A stretch of DNA of 64,000 bases from Sparassis latifolia (GCA_018466975.1 CM031559.1:2046001-2110000); one strand, 5' to 3'. Positions 13,149-25,830 are shown, counted from the stretch's first letter. Numbers and translations: made by a program. Notes: generated from the sequence alone by a model not told the origin.

Positions 13149-16100
13149 TATCACTGTCCCTGTAAGACAATTTGAAGGGGCTCTGCGAACGCACCGGGGG
13201 AAGAGGGCGAGTACTAGACAGGGTTGATACGATTACAAACTCTTCGTATTCCAATTTCCCGCTGACCATGTCCTAGATCTAAACCCATATACCTTGGAAG
13301 GTGGAGTAGGTGGTTCATGTGCCGTCAGGAAGGAAAAGATGAAGAGAGGACCATCTTCAACCCTACACACTTTGACCGAGATGTAGAACGTATAGGTCAT
13401 AGGTGCCTGCATCGCAATTGGAGCTTCTTCCGGGCCCTGAGCAACTCCTAACCCTTACATGCACTATGTCTATGCGACTCTATCTTTACTATAGTACTCC
13501 GTATGTAAGCTAAGCTTCGAGCTCTTGGTAGGGGCTGCTTCACTCAAAACTATAGTTGTGGCACGTCGTGATTGTGTTAGTGGGCATTGGTGAAGATCTT
13601 TTTGACGTTCCCCAGGGAGCTCAGCCATCTCGCACTGCGGCCGCCGCCATTACGCAGAGGCATCTATTCATAGGATTACAGGGCTGCTGGGCCTGCGTTT
13701 GCTTCACGGCTATTCTTCGGAGGCTTTATCCGTTATTGTATGAACCATGCGACTGGCTTACGAGTGACGATCTATCGCGGGGCTACATACATTCAAGTGG
13801 ATTCTCATAAGTGGAGAAATTTTTTAGTTAATCGAAGGAGTTAATCGAATTCGAACTTGAAGCCGTTGCTACACCACGAAGTTTACCCATGTGGACAAAG
13901 AGGGCCTGCAATTCTGCAAGGACGGGAAACCAGTAGTTAGCACTTCAGGCTGTAAATATGTGATGCGACCGCGAGCGGCGTCAGAGAGGTGACCTTGCGA
14001 CAACTTCATATTCATACGAAGGCAGTGATTAAGTAGTCGCATGAAAATGGCAAAGGCGCACACACCGAAAAGTCAAGACGACACCAAGCCATGGGCGATG
14101 GACCGTCACTGTCCACACGACGTCTGAAGGTGTTTGTGCACCGCGACTCCGAGTGGAGGACTGCTTCGTGGGAGGGGGCTACACCCTACTCAGACGAGAC
14201 TGCGGCAAAGCCGTTTACCGTTGGGTGGAGTATGGCCTGGGACAGTTCAAACTCCACCTGCACCTGCACCGTGACGCAGCGGCCTGTGATAACAAACTCT
14301 GAGCAAGTCTGCGTGAGCGATCTCTAGATAATCTGGGAACTACTTACGGTTGGATGTGTTTCACGGCTCTGAACTCTACGATTCGGTGTTTCGGCGAAAT
14401 GACCTCATGCGGTTGATCCTCCCATTCACGCATCTACAGATCACTTTTTAAAAACCCGTCCTAGAATGAGCAGGAGAGAGAATATAGAAAATATCTTCCC
14501 CGTCCGTTCAAATATATTGGACCGGAACCAACCCCAGCACTCCAATCAATTTGGCAAAGGGCGCCTAAAACCAGTAAAAGACGGAGCGAGGATCTGTTAT
14601 TGCCTTTTTAGATCTTATTTATATTTATTTTCACCCATCTCTACGTCGACGCCAATCGGTGGGATCGGATGCCTTCCCGTAGGATTTAGAGCGTTCCTAA
14701 ATCACGAAGCGGACTACGAAATGCCCCATTGTGTCGGAACAGCAAGACTTGCGAGACCGTAACGACGTGAGACAATGATCACTAAAGCAAGTTCTAGACG
14801 GCCGGAGATGAACGGCAAGATGAACACCAAAGATAGGCAACGATGGGTATGTACACAGTACCAATGTTGCAGTTGTCATGACTGGCGACTGACAGGAGAC
14901 CAAGTTGTGGGGCCACGCTCCATGTACAGCACCGCTGGGTGTCGGAAGCGAGTCCTGCAGCACGCCGGAGCCTGACGCAAGCCAGCACGGAGAAGGGCTT
15001 GCTCCGAACCTAGGAGAATGTAGGAGGCGGGAACACACAACGGACAGTGGCACGGAGTCTTGCCGACTGCCGGACGAGGGACAGAGGCCGCGAGGGGCAT
15101 GCCGGAGTATATATTGCAATAGAAAACAGGTTGAACTTATTACGAGCTTTCCCTGAGAATTCTCTTGGGGTTTTCCCCACCTTTTTCCCCGGGGAAAAAC
15201 TCTATTAAATAATCGCGGCTAAGTTGATATCGATGGGTCGCCTATACCTGAATTTTAGCGACGGGCTTATCGATACGAAGTTCTGTCCGGAGAAGTTGGA
15301 GTTGTTCTATCGAGACTCACGCGTGATCTTGGCTTCCTTGTTCAAAACCGGGTTGCTGACTCTAGGCCTTTTAGGGATGCCCGCTATCTGAGCACCGGTC
15401 TGCTCCTTCCCTTTGTGTGCGACAATGCTATCCTCCACTTGTAAGTCCGTAGGGCTGCGCAAGCACGGCAGAGCCCGCTAGCTATTGCGACATGTTCCGT
15501 TGGCACTGGCGCTGTGTGGATGGACTCCGAGCTTACTCAACCATGCCAAATATAGTAGACAAAGCGATCTCAGTTCTGTTCACAATCATATTTTCATTCT
15601 GCATGAACATTACGATAGAGATTCGCGACCGGGCGGTCGGGACAAACGAGAAAACGAGCGAGTCGAGTGTCCACCCGGGAGTTCCGTCCCTGTAAACCAA
15701 GTAACAAAATATTCAGAGTCAGACTGTTACCGGTTGTACCAAAAGCTTACTTTCTCTTCTATATAATAAGGATTGAGGGTGACTTCCCGTGCCAACGTTT
15801 CTAGATTTTTGTAAGTTCGGAACGTGCAAGCGTGACCTGCCGACCGTGACAAAGTGTGACGATCCCAGTGAGCGGGACGAGCGCTAAAGCAAAGTTCACG
15901 TCCGTAGCCCTCGGAGTCCCAGATTGGTCGGTTAGGAGGAACACGGTTGTAATTGCTGCCTATCTACGCGGTGACTGTCTGGGATGCAAAATGCAGAGAA
16001 GTCGCCTCTAAGCCGCGTTACGGAGAGTCGCCCACCACTATCTTCCTTGCCTAGACGCTGATCCGTGATTTTCTTCTACATTCAGGGCAGATTCCAGCAG

Positions 16101-16896
16101 ATTTGGCAGTTTGTCACCAACTCTCCCACAAGACCCTCCAGCAAGCTAGCGTGAATTTCTGCCGACCTAGCAGCTTATGTCACAAGCATTCTAGCCACCG
16201 CTCAATTCGAAGCAAACAGTGAGCGGCTTGGCGCGACGGTGTCAAAGACCTAACGGGCTCATTCTGTATGTGCTGAAAGCTCATTTCCACCTTCTCAACA
16301 TTGCGGCTTGATTGACGATATTCACCCACTGAATCCAATCTCCAGATATTGAATGTATAGCATGTAGGATACTTGATGTGGCACGCAATTGCCGTTCAGC
16401 GGAAATCAAGAAGCGAGTAACCGCTAGTTTATACAACTTCACATCATTGATTTTCATGTTTTATAATGCCGAATCAAGTGAGCCCAATTCACTGATACCT
16501 TTCTCTGGATGTGCTTCGGACGTCTGATTCGTGAGACTGTAGCACCGCCCATACGTTTGATAAGACTGCAGCCGTATATTGGCTTTGTGCGTTCCGTGGT
16601 TTTATTTCTCTTGAACAGGTCGACAGCATACAACTTCGGAAGTGACAGATATCGACATGCCGCCCTCGGATCAGACAGTGTTGCAAATACAACCCAACAC
16701 TTCTGTCGGAGTGACATTTACTCACATGGGAGCATGAGTCTATGGTAAGCACGGCCGAGAAATTGGGACACAAATTGTGTCGGTTTTCACTCTAGCATCG
16801 TGGTCACATGCTCGTGGTATCGGAGTTGGGTTACCATGAGATACAAATACGGGCTGTGAGAGCATTGCATTGACCCGGACCATTCATTCCTTAGCC
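13149..16896. other. long gene-free stretch
   Basis: About 3.7 kb without a supportable gene on either strand. Frames are short and do not join. The only structure I noted is an 18-base perfect palindrome at 15182-15199, described separately. Confidence 0.45.
15182..15199. repeat. 18-base perfect palindrome
   Basis: The sequence TTTTTCCCCGGGGAAAAA is its own reverse complement. It lies in a gene-free stretch next to another run of the same bases (ggggttttcccc, 15168-15179). No function can be assigned. It may be a chance simple-sequence feature. Confidence 0.6.
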
Positions 16897-18064
16897 ATGA
16901 TCTCTCTCGTCGGTGGCCATCTACTCTCATTATCTTTCGAAAGTGTCGCTCTCGGTGTTCACACACTGACCTTGAGACACTGTCTCCGTCCTTCGCGCTG
17001 GGAGCGGAGCGGATCTCCCAAAAGGAAAAATTGGACGATCCTGTTGGTCGCCCTTATTCTCTACGCGCTCGGCGTAGTAGACGTTGTGCTCAATATTTAC
17101 TATAACTTGGATGCCTTTGTCTTTCACTCTGGCTCCGGAGGGGCAGAAGCTGTATTTACAGACATCTCAAACCCGGTTAATTGTATGAGGGTGCGCCTTT
17201 AATTTCGACTCGAATATGCACGTTATTCACAATACTGTAGACCACCTGTCTTATGATGGCTACTCTTGTAGCGGATGGGATGCTGGTTAGTCCGATATCT
17301 GCCCCTTTTATCTGTCGCATCGTAATCTTCCCCTTGAAGGTGTATCGATGTTGGGTGATCTGTAAAGCAAGACAGCCCCTTCCAGTGCTGCCTATTGTTT
17401 TGTGGATTGGTGTTTTCGTTTGTGCAGTTGGCCAAGTCTATTATATGGCGACACTGCTCCCGGGTGCTTCACTCGTCGCCGCCCCCGAATTACAAGTGTT
17501 TATTTCTGCATTTGGTGCTTTAAACATCACCCTCAACATGGGAACCACCGGTGAGTGTTTAAACATGGGTTTCGTGCTTGCTCCTAATTTCAGGTTGTAG
17601 TTCTCATTGTATGCTACATATGGTTTGTCCACCAGCAGTCCGCTCAATTGCTCCAGAGAGAGACTTCTGGCATGATAGGCCTAAAGGCCATTATGCGCAT
17701 TTTCGTTGAGTCCGCACTCGTGTACACGACTGTTGTTGTGATAGCATACATTGCGGACCTTACGGGATGCAACATTGTGTACGCAATGGGAGATATAGTG
17801 AGTACCTTAGGCTTTTTGAGGGTATCACCTGAATTTATTGGTTCCCCGCAGGAGTTGGAGATGGCCGGCATCTCATTTGACCTCCTTATCATCCGCTGTC
17901 GAGAAATTGCTTGTCGCAATGCTGCAGTCGATGAAGACATCCTAACCACGCTGCGGATCCAGTCACCTAAGGACACAACCAGTGATCACAACACTGGCAT
18001 TCCAGCGGAGGAGGCCGCTTCTACAGTCAATCTGTCTACTCCCAGCACATCGATGCAGGTTTGA
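16897..18064 (+). CDS. multi-pass membrane protein of a mushroom-specific family, five exons
   Basis: Exons 16897-17190, 17241-17285, 17340-17550, 17601-17797 and 17852-18064 join in phase to about 319 residues. Hydrophobic segments alternate with family landmarks: FESVALGVHT, ILLVALILYALGVVDVVLNI, an FHSGSGGAEAVFTDISNPVN loop, MLVYRCW, a GASLVAAPELQVF loop, LGLKAIMRIFVESALVY-like residues in exon 4 (IGLKAIMRIFVES), and MAGISFDLLIIRCR at the end of the last transmembrane helix. This order is typical of a large, uncharacterised agaricomycete integral membrane family with about six or seven helices. It presumably sits in a cellular membrane, and its ligand or cargo is unknown. Introns are 44-54 bases where measured, apart from the fuller ones. 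The intron 17286-17339 is 54 bases with no stop, so retention would stay in frame. The reading frame is intact. Confidence 0.82.
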
Positions 18065-18740
18065 TTTATCATTCCAGGATGCGTGTTCAGTTCGGGATAA
18101 TGGTGTTCATCTGAATGCAGATGTGTGCGATGTGTATTCTCTAATGGCTCCGAATAAGAAGAGTTGGTGGGCAAAGGAAATAGGGGTTAGCCGTTGTAAA
18201 CTTGTAGATTCGGATTTTCGTGCCGGACAAACGGAGTAGATTCCAGGGACAAGCATCGCTGCAGTCCTTCGATAAGCGTAAACCTCAGCCATACCAAAAC
18301 TGTCAAACGTTCGAGCTCCTCTACTGGTAGTAGTACAATTGAGAACTACGACAGAAAATCCTTCGGAGGATTGTGTGAATATCTGAGGATGTCAGAGCCT
18401 GAAGTTGCACTCTAACATGTGGTGCCAATGAGCAAAAGTGTCCAAAGTCTGCAGCACTAGGGTATGTGAGCAGGCGGGTCAGATTGTATCGCGATGCAGC
18501 GCCCTGTAAAAGGCAGGCGAAGTGGTATATGTCTACAACTCACAGCCTTTTGGACATGGGTATGCATATTCTGGCAGGCTTCTGGTCGGGCATACAGACG
18601 TAGATCAATATCTTGCAAATCTCTGGACTTTGGTATATTTATTTTCAGTTCAGCAGTGGGTAGGCAGCGCACTCCATCCCTAAGGTATGTGCAACCCAAC
18701 CAGCCGTGATGTTTGTGCAATACGGCTTTTGGTACGCACG
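18065..18740. other. intergenic, nothing recognised
   Basis: Sequence between the membrane-protein stop and the BiP relic. Only chance frames are seen on both strands. It likely includes the 3' UTR of the upstream gene. Confidence 0.5.
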
Positions 18741-20260
18741 TTAGATAGCACTCAGCATTGCACGCGTCTCTTCCCCGACCTCGTCGCCGTCCTCTGTTCC
18801 TCGCTCTCGATATAAAGAGTCAAGGACAGACATTAACGAGGACGACGTGGCCCAATGACTCGTCACGGGAGAGGATACCATCCTGGAGAGCGACAACATA
18901 GGCAACAGCTTCGTTGGGACTGATACCCTGTGAGGGTTCCTTGTGCTCTCGGTCCTCGGCACTCTGTTTGGTGGCCGAAGAATTCCTTAAGCAACTGCTG
19001 GACTTGGGAACTTGGGTCGACGAGAATAATTTGTGTGAGCAGTGAATAACCTTACTCTCCACGTAACGGAATAACGCACCTCGTCAGTGTCTTCCTTTTT
19101 CAGGTTGGCGTCCTTGAGTACCTGCTCGATGGGCCTCATGGTCTTGCGCAACAAATCCATGTTGAGCTCTTGAAACTTGGCCCTGGTGAGCATCTCCGAG
19201 AAGTCGTTGTCGCTCTCGAAGGACTCGATCTCAAGCCGGGTCGACTGCTGACTGGAAAGAGTGCGCTTGGCCTTCTCAACTTCGTGCTTGAGTTCACCGA
19301 GAATCCTCAGGTTCTTGAAGACATCGGTTCAGCGAATCTTTTTGCATAGCTTGGTCATGTATTCCATGAGGCGGTTGTCAAAGTCCTCACCACCGAGGTG
19401 AGTATCACCGGCGGTTGCCAACACCTTGAAGACATCCTCGTCTATAGACAAAAGATACACATCGAAGGTACCACCACCAAGATCGTAGAAGATGTTCTGC
19501 GACTCGCCGCCCTTCTTCAAGAACGTACGCGATGGCAGCAGCCGTCGGCTCGTTGATAACACGAAGTACCGGAAGACCTGCAATAGTGCCTGCATCCTAT
19601 GTTGCCTGACCCTGAGGGTCGTTGAAGTCTCCATACGAGGTCAGACGGGGGTCAAAATTATTAACTCACAGGCTGGAACAGCGATGACGGCATGAGTAAC
19701 GGTCTTGCCGAGGTACGTCTCCGCAGTCTCCTTCGTCTTTCCGAGTACCATAGCCGAAAATTCTTCGGGAGTCTGGGAAGAAATGAGACGGCACGACTTA
19801 CACAGTTGACGGACTTACAAATTCACGAGCGTCACCACGGTATCTGATGGCTTGTCGCCTCTGTTTGTGAGCTTGAGTGGCCTGGGACCGTGTAAGATAC
19901 TCGACCGGCTGTAACAGCGGTACACACGTACGAGTGCTTCTGGTCACGCTTGACTCCTGGTCGTTGAACTTAAGGTCGATGAGACGCTGTGCATCGAACA
20001 CCGTACTTATTCTCCGGGTTCGAATGATGGGAATTCTTCGCAACTGACCCACGATGGTGTTATGAGTCTGTGACCTTGGTCATTGGTAATAATTTCTATT
20101 CGTCCTGCCTGCTGAACACTGAAGCATCTTGTGAGACTTGGGGACACAACATCGCGTGAAGGCGCTCACCCTACGCAAGAGTAGGCCGTACCCAAGTCGA
20201 TACCAATGACCGTTCCATAGTCAGCTTTCTTGTCATCCTGGGCATTCGCAGAAACAGGAC
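18740..20260 (-). pseudogene. KAR2: broken KAR2/BiP (ER Hsp70) copy that keeps its introns
   Basis: Read on the minus strand, successive pieces match ER Hsp70. They are the signal-peptide end and ATPase start (SANAQDDKKADYGTVIGIDLGTAYSCVG, about 20270-20170), QAGRIEIITNDQG (20055-20125), NTVFDAQRLIDLKFNDQES (19945-20010), [15 protein letters not shown] ... THAVIAVPA (19673-19780), [31 protein letters not shown] and [15 protein letters not shown] (19330-19625), [10 protein letters not shown] ... VEQVLKDA (19080-19325) and [10 protein letters not shown] ... LTLYIES (18800-18940). Intron-like gaps remain between pieces, so this is a gene duplicate and not a processed copy. Damage includes a stop after CKKIR near 19325, a TAG before DAGTIAGL, several frameshifts (for example at AIAYV), and loss of the remaining substrate-binding domain and any HDEL tail. 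No initiator Met is visible. It cannot make a functional chaperone. Confidence 0.88.
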
Positions 20261-20269
20261 AAAGAAGGA

Positions 20270-22495
20270 GAGCACGAGAGCGTGTTCTGTTTGTTAATTT
20301 CTGATTATATACTACAGGACCTGGTAACCGTCTGCGCGCACTTCCATTGAGCCACCTCCTCAGCAGAAAATGCCGCGTCTTATATCCATCCAGCTCCTGG
20401 AGTAAGGTCATGGTGTGCGTGTAAACTGCCTTGAAGTGGAGGCGACTTACAAATGCATGTAACGCTCGATACAATACTAAGTATGCCGGATACACCCATG
20501 GATGATTTCTAGATGAGCACGAAGCAATCATTCCACAACTAGCATCCAGAAAAGAGAAACGGCTTGTGAGTCGACTGTTGTTTGTCACTTTCAACACAAC
20601 ACAGCACCTTATCAGCGCTTCCGGACACTAGTAAACTGACTCATCTCTCAGTGAAACAGAAACAAACATCGTGATTTCGTAGGAATATTCGGTGCTTACG
20701 TGTACTACAAAGTGCGGTCTGCCATTGGGACATACGTCGCACCGGAGGATCGACCTGGCGCCGCTGTTGCCCAGGAGCTCTGGTAATCCACTCAGCGTTG
20801 CGACCATCCCGCAGGGCCAGAAAGTGCGATGTCGGAAAGACTAGGGGATGAGCAGGACCGTGGAGTAGACAAATTCATGAAGGTGAAAGAAAAAAAAAGA
20901 TCAGAGTCAGCCTCGAACTCGACCATGTCCTCAAATTAATGTTTGGTGAGGGGTGAGGGCGTCGTATGGCCCACGGAAGCCTACGGAGGCGATGCTTGAG
21001 TAGAGAAGACATTCTCACAGGAAAGTGTCCGCATAACATGTCTAACTCACGAGTGTTTGCAATGGGGCAAACTCTCCTGGGGCGCTCGTCACCGTGCGAT
21101 GGACATGCGGACAACCAGATGTCTGAATCGCGGTGAAAGAGCGTACGATTCGCGCGGACCTGGCACCGGGGAGCATCAACGTTAACGAAACATCAACTAC
21201 ACGCGGCCAGCGGTGACAGACGCGAAAATGTGACATCTCTGTGTAAATATTCTGTCGCGGGGCTATGCACACTCTGAGCCCCTCCAAATATTCCTCTACT
21301 AGCGCTCTCGCTGCGACCTTCCTGCCGACTATAGCTATGACGACACCGCCCCGATCTCTCCCCTCAGCAAATTCATTTACGACGAAAGCGAGGAGCTGGC
21401 GGCGGCCCCCGCTCGACTTTAGCGCGCCTGTCCAGTACTGCCCCCCTCACCGCCGCCATTACGAGCCTGCGCCCAACCACGAGCCTACGCTCCGTCTTCC
21501 TCCGCGTCGCCGGCATCCACCATTAACCCTGCCGCTCCGCGCCCTCGCGGCCGCGGCGATTCTGGGGGCTGACGCGATGAAAGACACTGCACGCTATCGT
21601 TCTGGTAGGATATTGTCAGGATAGCTGGCAGCGACGTAGGGTCACTGCGTTCTCAACTTCATCATAGGAAGAAAGCGCTGTCGTAGTTCTTGGTCGTCTC
21701 CGTGTTCGCCTCTGAATTTCTGCTTCGTTGCCAGTATGCTCGTACGCGTCGTTCATAATGCTGCAGAGGATACTCAATGGTATGTAGAAGGAAGAACTCC
21801 AGGAGTGGGAAGTGAGAAGAGTACCGTACCACACAGATACCTCCGACGAGAATGTGAGTTTCTTCCGATGTCTTTGCAGTACTAGTTTGCCAGCATGCGG
21901 GCATGTGCGCGTCACCACTTGACTTCCGCCTAAAATCGCTGGCGTTCGGCCACAATCGCCAGCAATCGCGTCAAATTTGACCGGGCTTTTGCAAGGTCTT
22001 CCTAGGTTCGACTCCGAGGTTTCCATTTTCAATGTTCAGCGCTCAGCATCCAATGTTCAAAGTGCTGAACGTTCAAAACGTGAATATATTGAAACTTCGC
22101 ACCTGCTACCTGCACACTATCTACTTTCGCAGATCGTTCGCAGAAGCAAGAAATCACGCAGAAAGCAGCGGCGGAAGAATCCAAAGCCCGTTACAATAGA
22201 TTTGTTTTTATTGCGTTTGTCTTGAATTATCATCGAAATGTTTCCGTAAGCCCTGACATACGAAGTTTCAACGTCTGCGATAGCTTCCGTATTGCCGCAC
22301 TGGGGCCCTTCCCCGGCAATTTGCTGACATTCTGGTGATATGAACGCACTCACGGCATATGGGCGTTTTCGACTACGAACTTCCCACAAGAACCGTCCAT
22401 CTCGTCGGTCAGGTGGAAATACATTAGGATCTAGTTTTCTCTTACACCTTGAATTACCCAGTTCTGTGGCTGACTCCAACGCTGCCCTCTGACTT
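20270..22495. other. no supported gene; weak Pro-rich frame
   Basis: An open frame at 21265-21624 (+) is rich in Pro, Arg and Ala but has no family resemblance. Its composition may simply reflect GC-rich simple sequence (runs of ccgcc and ctccgc). Around 22030-22080 there is a short cluster of imperfect repeats of caatgttcag/caaagtgctgaacgttc. Promoter elements for the WOPR gene at 22496 are probably here but cannot be pinpointed. Confidence 0.4.
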
Positions 22496-24081
22496 ATGGC
22501 GTCGAGCCCTACTGTTTCCACGGTTACCTATGAGGTTGGGCCATTTCATGGGTACGTACCCACCACAGAGGATGCCCTCTGTCTAATAATGGTACGTTAC
22601 TGCTCATTTCTCCCCTTGCAGTCGACTGACTGCGTCCTCTATCATACATGATTTTGTCATCCTACCACCCTGATTCGAGGCGGCTCGGCGGGGAATCTTA
22701 CCACGAGTCACGCGCCGCCTGACCGTACCCGAACGACAATCCGTGGTTAAGAGCGGTGCTATCTTCATCTTCTGTGAGAAGGAAAGTGGAATTAAGCGAT
22801 GGGTTGAGGGGTTGAGCTGGTCGCCGTCCCGCGTTGCGGGAAATTTTCTTGTGAGTGTATGATTGTAACATGGTGTACAAATTTGCGACTCCTCTATGCA
22901 TGGTACTGAGTGCCGGTGTGCTGATCTATGGGTTCTTGCTGACAAGTACTCAAAAATCCCAGACCTATCGAGAGCTTGCGAATCGAGTGGATACTGGCAT
23001 CAACCACGAACATTCAGAGCGATCTGCATCCCAGGAGGAGTGCTATACATCCCAGGAGGAGTGCTATACGCGAAGAGGTGTCATATGCGTGCCTAAACAA
23101 GATGGCCTAATTAAGAAGGTGAAGATACATTCATATCTCTGTTATCATCCGTGATTTTTACTTTCATGATGACAAGACAATTACTGTCAAGACTGACGGG
23201 TTGGACTACCACCTCATATCGTACTACACTGAAGAGGACGTCCGTTCAGGCAGGCTTCAACGCCCGTCCAGCCGGCCAGACCTTCGGTCTATTGAAATAC
23301 CAAGGGAACTCCTTGAATCCTCTGGTTTTCGGTACCCGCTGAAGTGTGAGTCGCAACACGGGAGCATGGTGGGCCGTATGTATCTGCAGCGGTTCGTCAC
23401 ATACATACAAGCATACTCACTAGACACTTCTCACTGGTTGTTAGCAGTGACGGAGATGCTGTTAGCAATGATGGAGATGGAATTGATAATCAGCGCGGTG
23501 GCTTAGCTGTCCCATCTTCGCCTTCAAGTGGGGCAACAGGCGAACCCGCGCCATGTTTCTCCCCAATTGGTCCTGCTCATTTCCCACACACCCCTGCCGA
23601 ATCTCCCAGCATATTGAATCAAGCTCTAAGCAGGAAATGTGAACCATCCTATCCATCCTTGTCACTGGCACTTCCAGCGGACATTCGGCAGTCTGCATCT
23701 GCCTCTCCCACAGAAACGGTGTACTCCCTCCTCAGCATGGATAGTTCGCCGCTAGAGCAGACACAGTCCTCGCCATTCGCAAGCCGCGCCATTCCATTTT
23801 CCTACGCTGCTGCAATATATGAAGCAGGGCAAAATGCCGTGCAGACGGATCCTACCTGGGTATCTGGGAATACCTGGCCGAACCAACAATCAGGTCGATT
23901 CTACCCCTTTAATTGTGGTGGTGCAAATGTTACAGTCAGTGCGCTCAGCGCTGGAGTGTCTGCGTGGCTGCCAGGGACCGGTCCATGCTCCGGGCATACA
24001 TACACCCCTACGTCGCCACCGCTGGCCTTCATCTATGCTGGGTCTCCCACTCGAGGATATGACCACACAGATACTGAATAG
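22496..24081 (+). CDS. Gti1/Pac2-family (WOPR domain) transcription regulator, five exons
   Basis: Exons 22496-22591, 22680-22850, 22963-23118, 23177-23379 and 23424-24081 join in frame to about 427 residues, starting MASSPTVSTV. WOPRa is seen as FHGYVPTTEDAL, AARRGILPRVTRRL, SGAIFIFCEKESGIKRW and EGLSWSPSRVAGNFL. WOPRb is seen as GLIKKTITV, DGLDYHLISYYTEEDVRSGR and LQRPSSRPDL. WOPR proteins (S. pombe Gti1/Pac2, Candida Wor1) are DNA-binding regulators of morphological switching and nutrient response and act in the nucleus. The RWxxGxxWSPSR motif is the family hallmark. The C-terminal 200 residues are Ser/Pro-rich and disordered-looking. The exon 1/2 junction is the weakest point: it uses a gag acceptor and yields LIM-AARRG where the family has about one more residue. 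No stop interrupts the joined frame. Confidence 0.85.
23027..23068 (+). repeat. 21-base tandem repeat, two units, inside the WOPR gene
   Basis: Two identical copies of CATCCCAGGAGGAGTGCTATA lie head to tail. They encode a duplicated SQEECYT heptapeptide in the linker between the two halves of the WOPR domain. Being a multiple of three, the duplication keeps the reading frame. Confidence 0.85.
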
Positions 24082-24764
24082 CTCTGCAATTCCTTGTCAT
24101 CAGATCTCACATTACTATTTTTTAATACTTGACTACGATGCACGAGGACATCATATCTCTCACTGTTTCGAGCATCTTCGAAGTGGTAGCGAACTCCGAT
24201 AAGAGCCGTTGTTTGTGGACAACAGCAACAATGGATGCATGTAGGTGAAGAAGACAGTTCTGTGATTAAGGGAATCGGACATGACGTGCGAATGCAGCGC
24301 CGCTCACCCACAAGTAGATGTGATCTGCTTATGTACGCTATCCGCTATCTTTATGGCCAGCGTCCCCGGAGTCGCAATTCGAAGGTACTAATTGGGAAGA
24401 TACGACTCACTCCCCTCGGATCAATATTGATTGATGAGAGGTCCAAATGCGATAGCGGTTGACGTTCTCATGTGAGAGCATGGGAAGGATAGAAGACAGT
24501 CCCTGACATTCTATCTATGTTCGGCTCCTAGATTCAGCTTGCTCAGCATGGCACATGTATCTCTCCTGAACGCTGAGGCATGTAATTCGGCCTGGTGATT
24601 CGATGTCAAAAAGCGACTCGGTTGAGCCTGAAAAACCTTCACGCTCTTTTGTCCCTTGTTGGCATGCCTTACTTCACTAGAGTTGGACCTGGGCTGCCTA
24701 CGATATCGTCCTCCGAGTGCGTTGTTTACATTGCATGCATTTACCTCTGTTGATCATCACACAG
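24082..24764. other. intergenic, nothing firm
   Basis: Sequence between the WOPR stop and the first exon I can support of the next gene. It may contain 5' exons of that gene, but none could be joined with confidence. Confidence 0.4.
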
Positions 24765-25830
24765 GGACGATGTATGCTTTCCAATCGTGGTGAAATGCAG
24801 CGAGAAGGCCACGGCCGAAATAATACATGACAAGCAGGCGTCGTTCTTCTCCCTGCACAGTTCGAGCCTGGTATCGGATCTTCTACTATGTCGTGCCGCC
24901 AAGAGCACGATTCTTAATTCGGTACTGCCGGGCTCGCCCGTTTATCCCGTCTGGCACGTCCACAGTATGTGTGGGTACATAACCTTTGATTACGAGTACG
25001 TTCCTATGTCATTACTTCGTCTTATACCTAAATACTAACCTGGGATCCACAGCAATGATATACTTCCACTCTGCGGCAATTCAAACCGCGGTTATTGCAA
25101 ATTTCGGCGCGTGGACACCTTTGGTGAAGCTGTCGCGTTCCTCCTCGCAAAGGGCAACTCGGGCAGATTGAGGATGCTCGGCATATCAAAGAAGAGTTCC
25201 AGCAAGAGCTCCGGTGAGTAGCGACCTGTCATATCTGTTTCCTATCTTTATATGCCTACTGCTCGGTCATTACCAGAGTCATCTCATCACGCGGACAACA
25301 TGCCCAATGCAGTACTACCTAGCAATGTGTCTACTCTTACGGACTCTCCTCGCGTAACCCGGCGCTGCAGAACATGTAAGAAGCCGATGCGCGGTCACCC
25401 TAAAGGACAATGCGCCCAGCTCCTATTAAATGCAGTCACTGACGATATCGCGAAGATGACCATAGTCCCTTCGGGAGGATCGCTTGCCAAACCACTCGAG
25501 GGAGCATTGACGTTGCAAGCAGAAACTGATACAGAAGACACGCATCCCCTCACACCCCACGTATTTACTCTTTCTTCGCCGGATATTGTTGAGGTCAAGG
25601 ATTTTTTAGCCATGAAGCAAATTCCCGTACGCGTCGCGGTCGTTTATCGACCCCATTCGGATGATGGTTGGCTTGTGATCGGAGGTAGTGCCGAAGAAGT
25701 GCAAGATTTGACGAATCTCCTTCAGACTAAGCCAGATGAAAGCACCAAAAGGGGGTATGGACTTGTGCACCTGGGGTCGGCGGCGATGATTGGCATGATT
25801 AGCACCTGGGCAGGTCTGGCATATGTCTAA
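24765..25830 (+). CDS. gene with possible RNase-H1-N/viroplasmin-like segment and CxxC...HxxxxC motif, 5' end unresolved
   Basis: Three exons join in phase: 24765-24995 (after acceptor cacacag), 25053-25213 and 25277-25830. The intron 24996-25052 has a textbook branch site (tactaac). Exon 2 reads GNSNRGYCKF, then VDTFGEAVAFLLAKGN, a pattern like the C-terminal half of the RNase H1 N-terminal (viroplasmin-like) fold found in many mushroom proteins. Exon 3 carries RRCRTCKKPMRGHPKGQC, a zinc-knuckle-like Cys/His motif common in the same species group, followed by an acidic linker and a compact C-terminal domain (VRVAVVYRPHSDDGWLVIGG). The C-terminal end is hydrophobic. The likely role is nucleic-acid binding, but this is inference. 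No ATG could be fixed, so upstream exons are missing from this model. No internal stop occurs. Confidence 0.55.

Noticed and set aside
21265..21624. 119-codon Pro/Arg/Ala-rich plus-strand frame
   Set aside because: Composition mirrors local GC-rich simple sequence. It has no domain and no splice partner.
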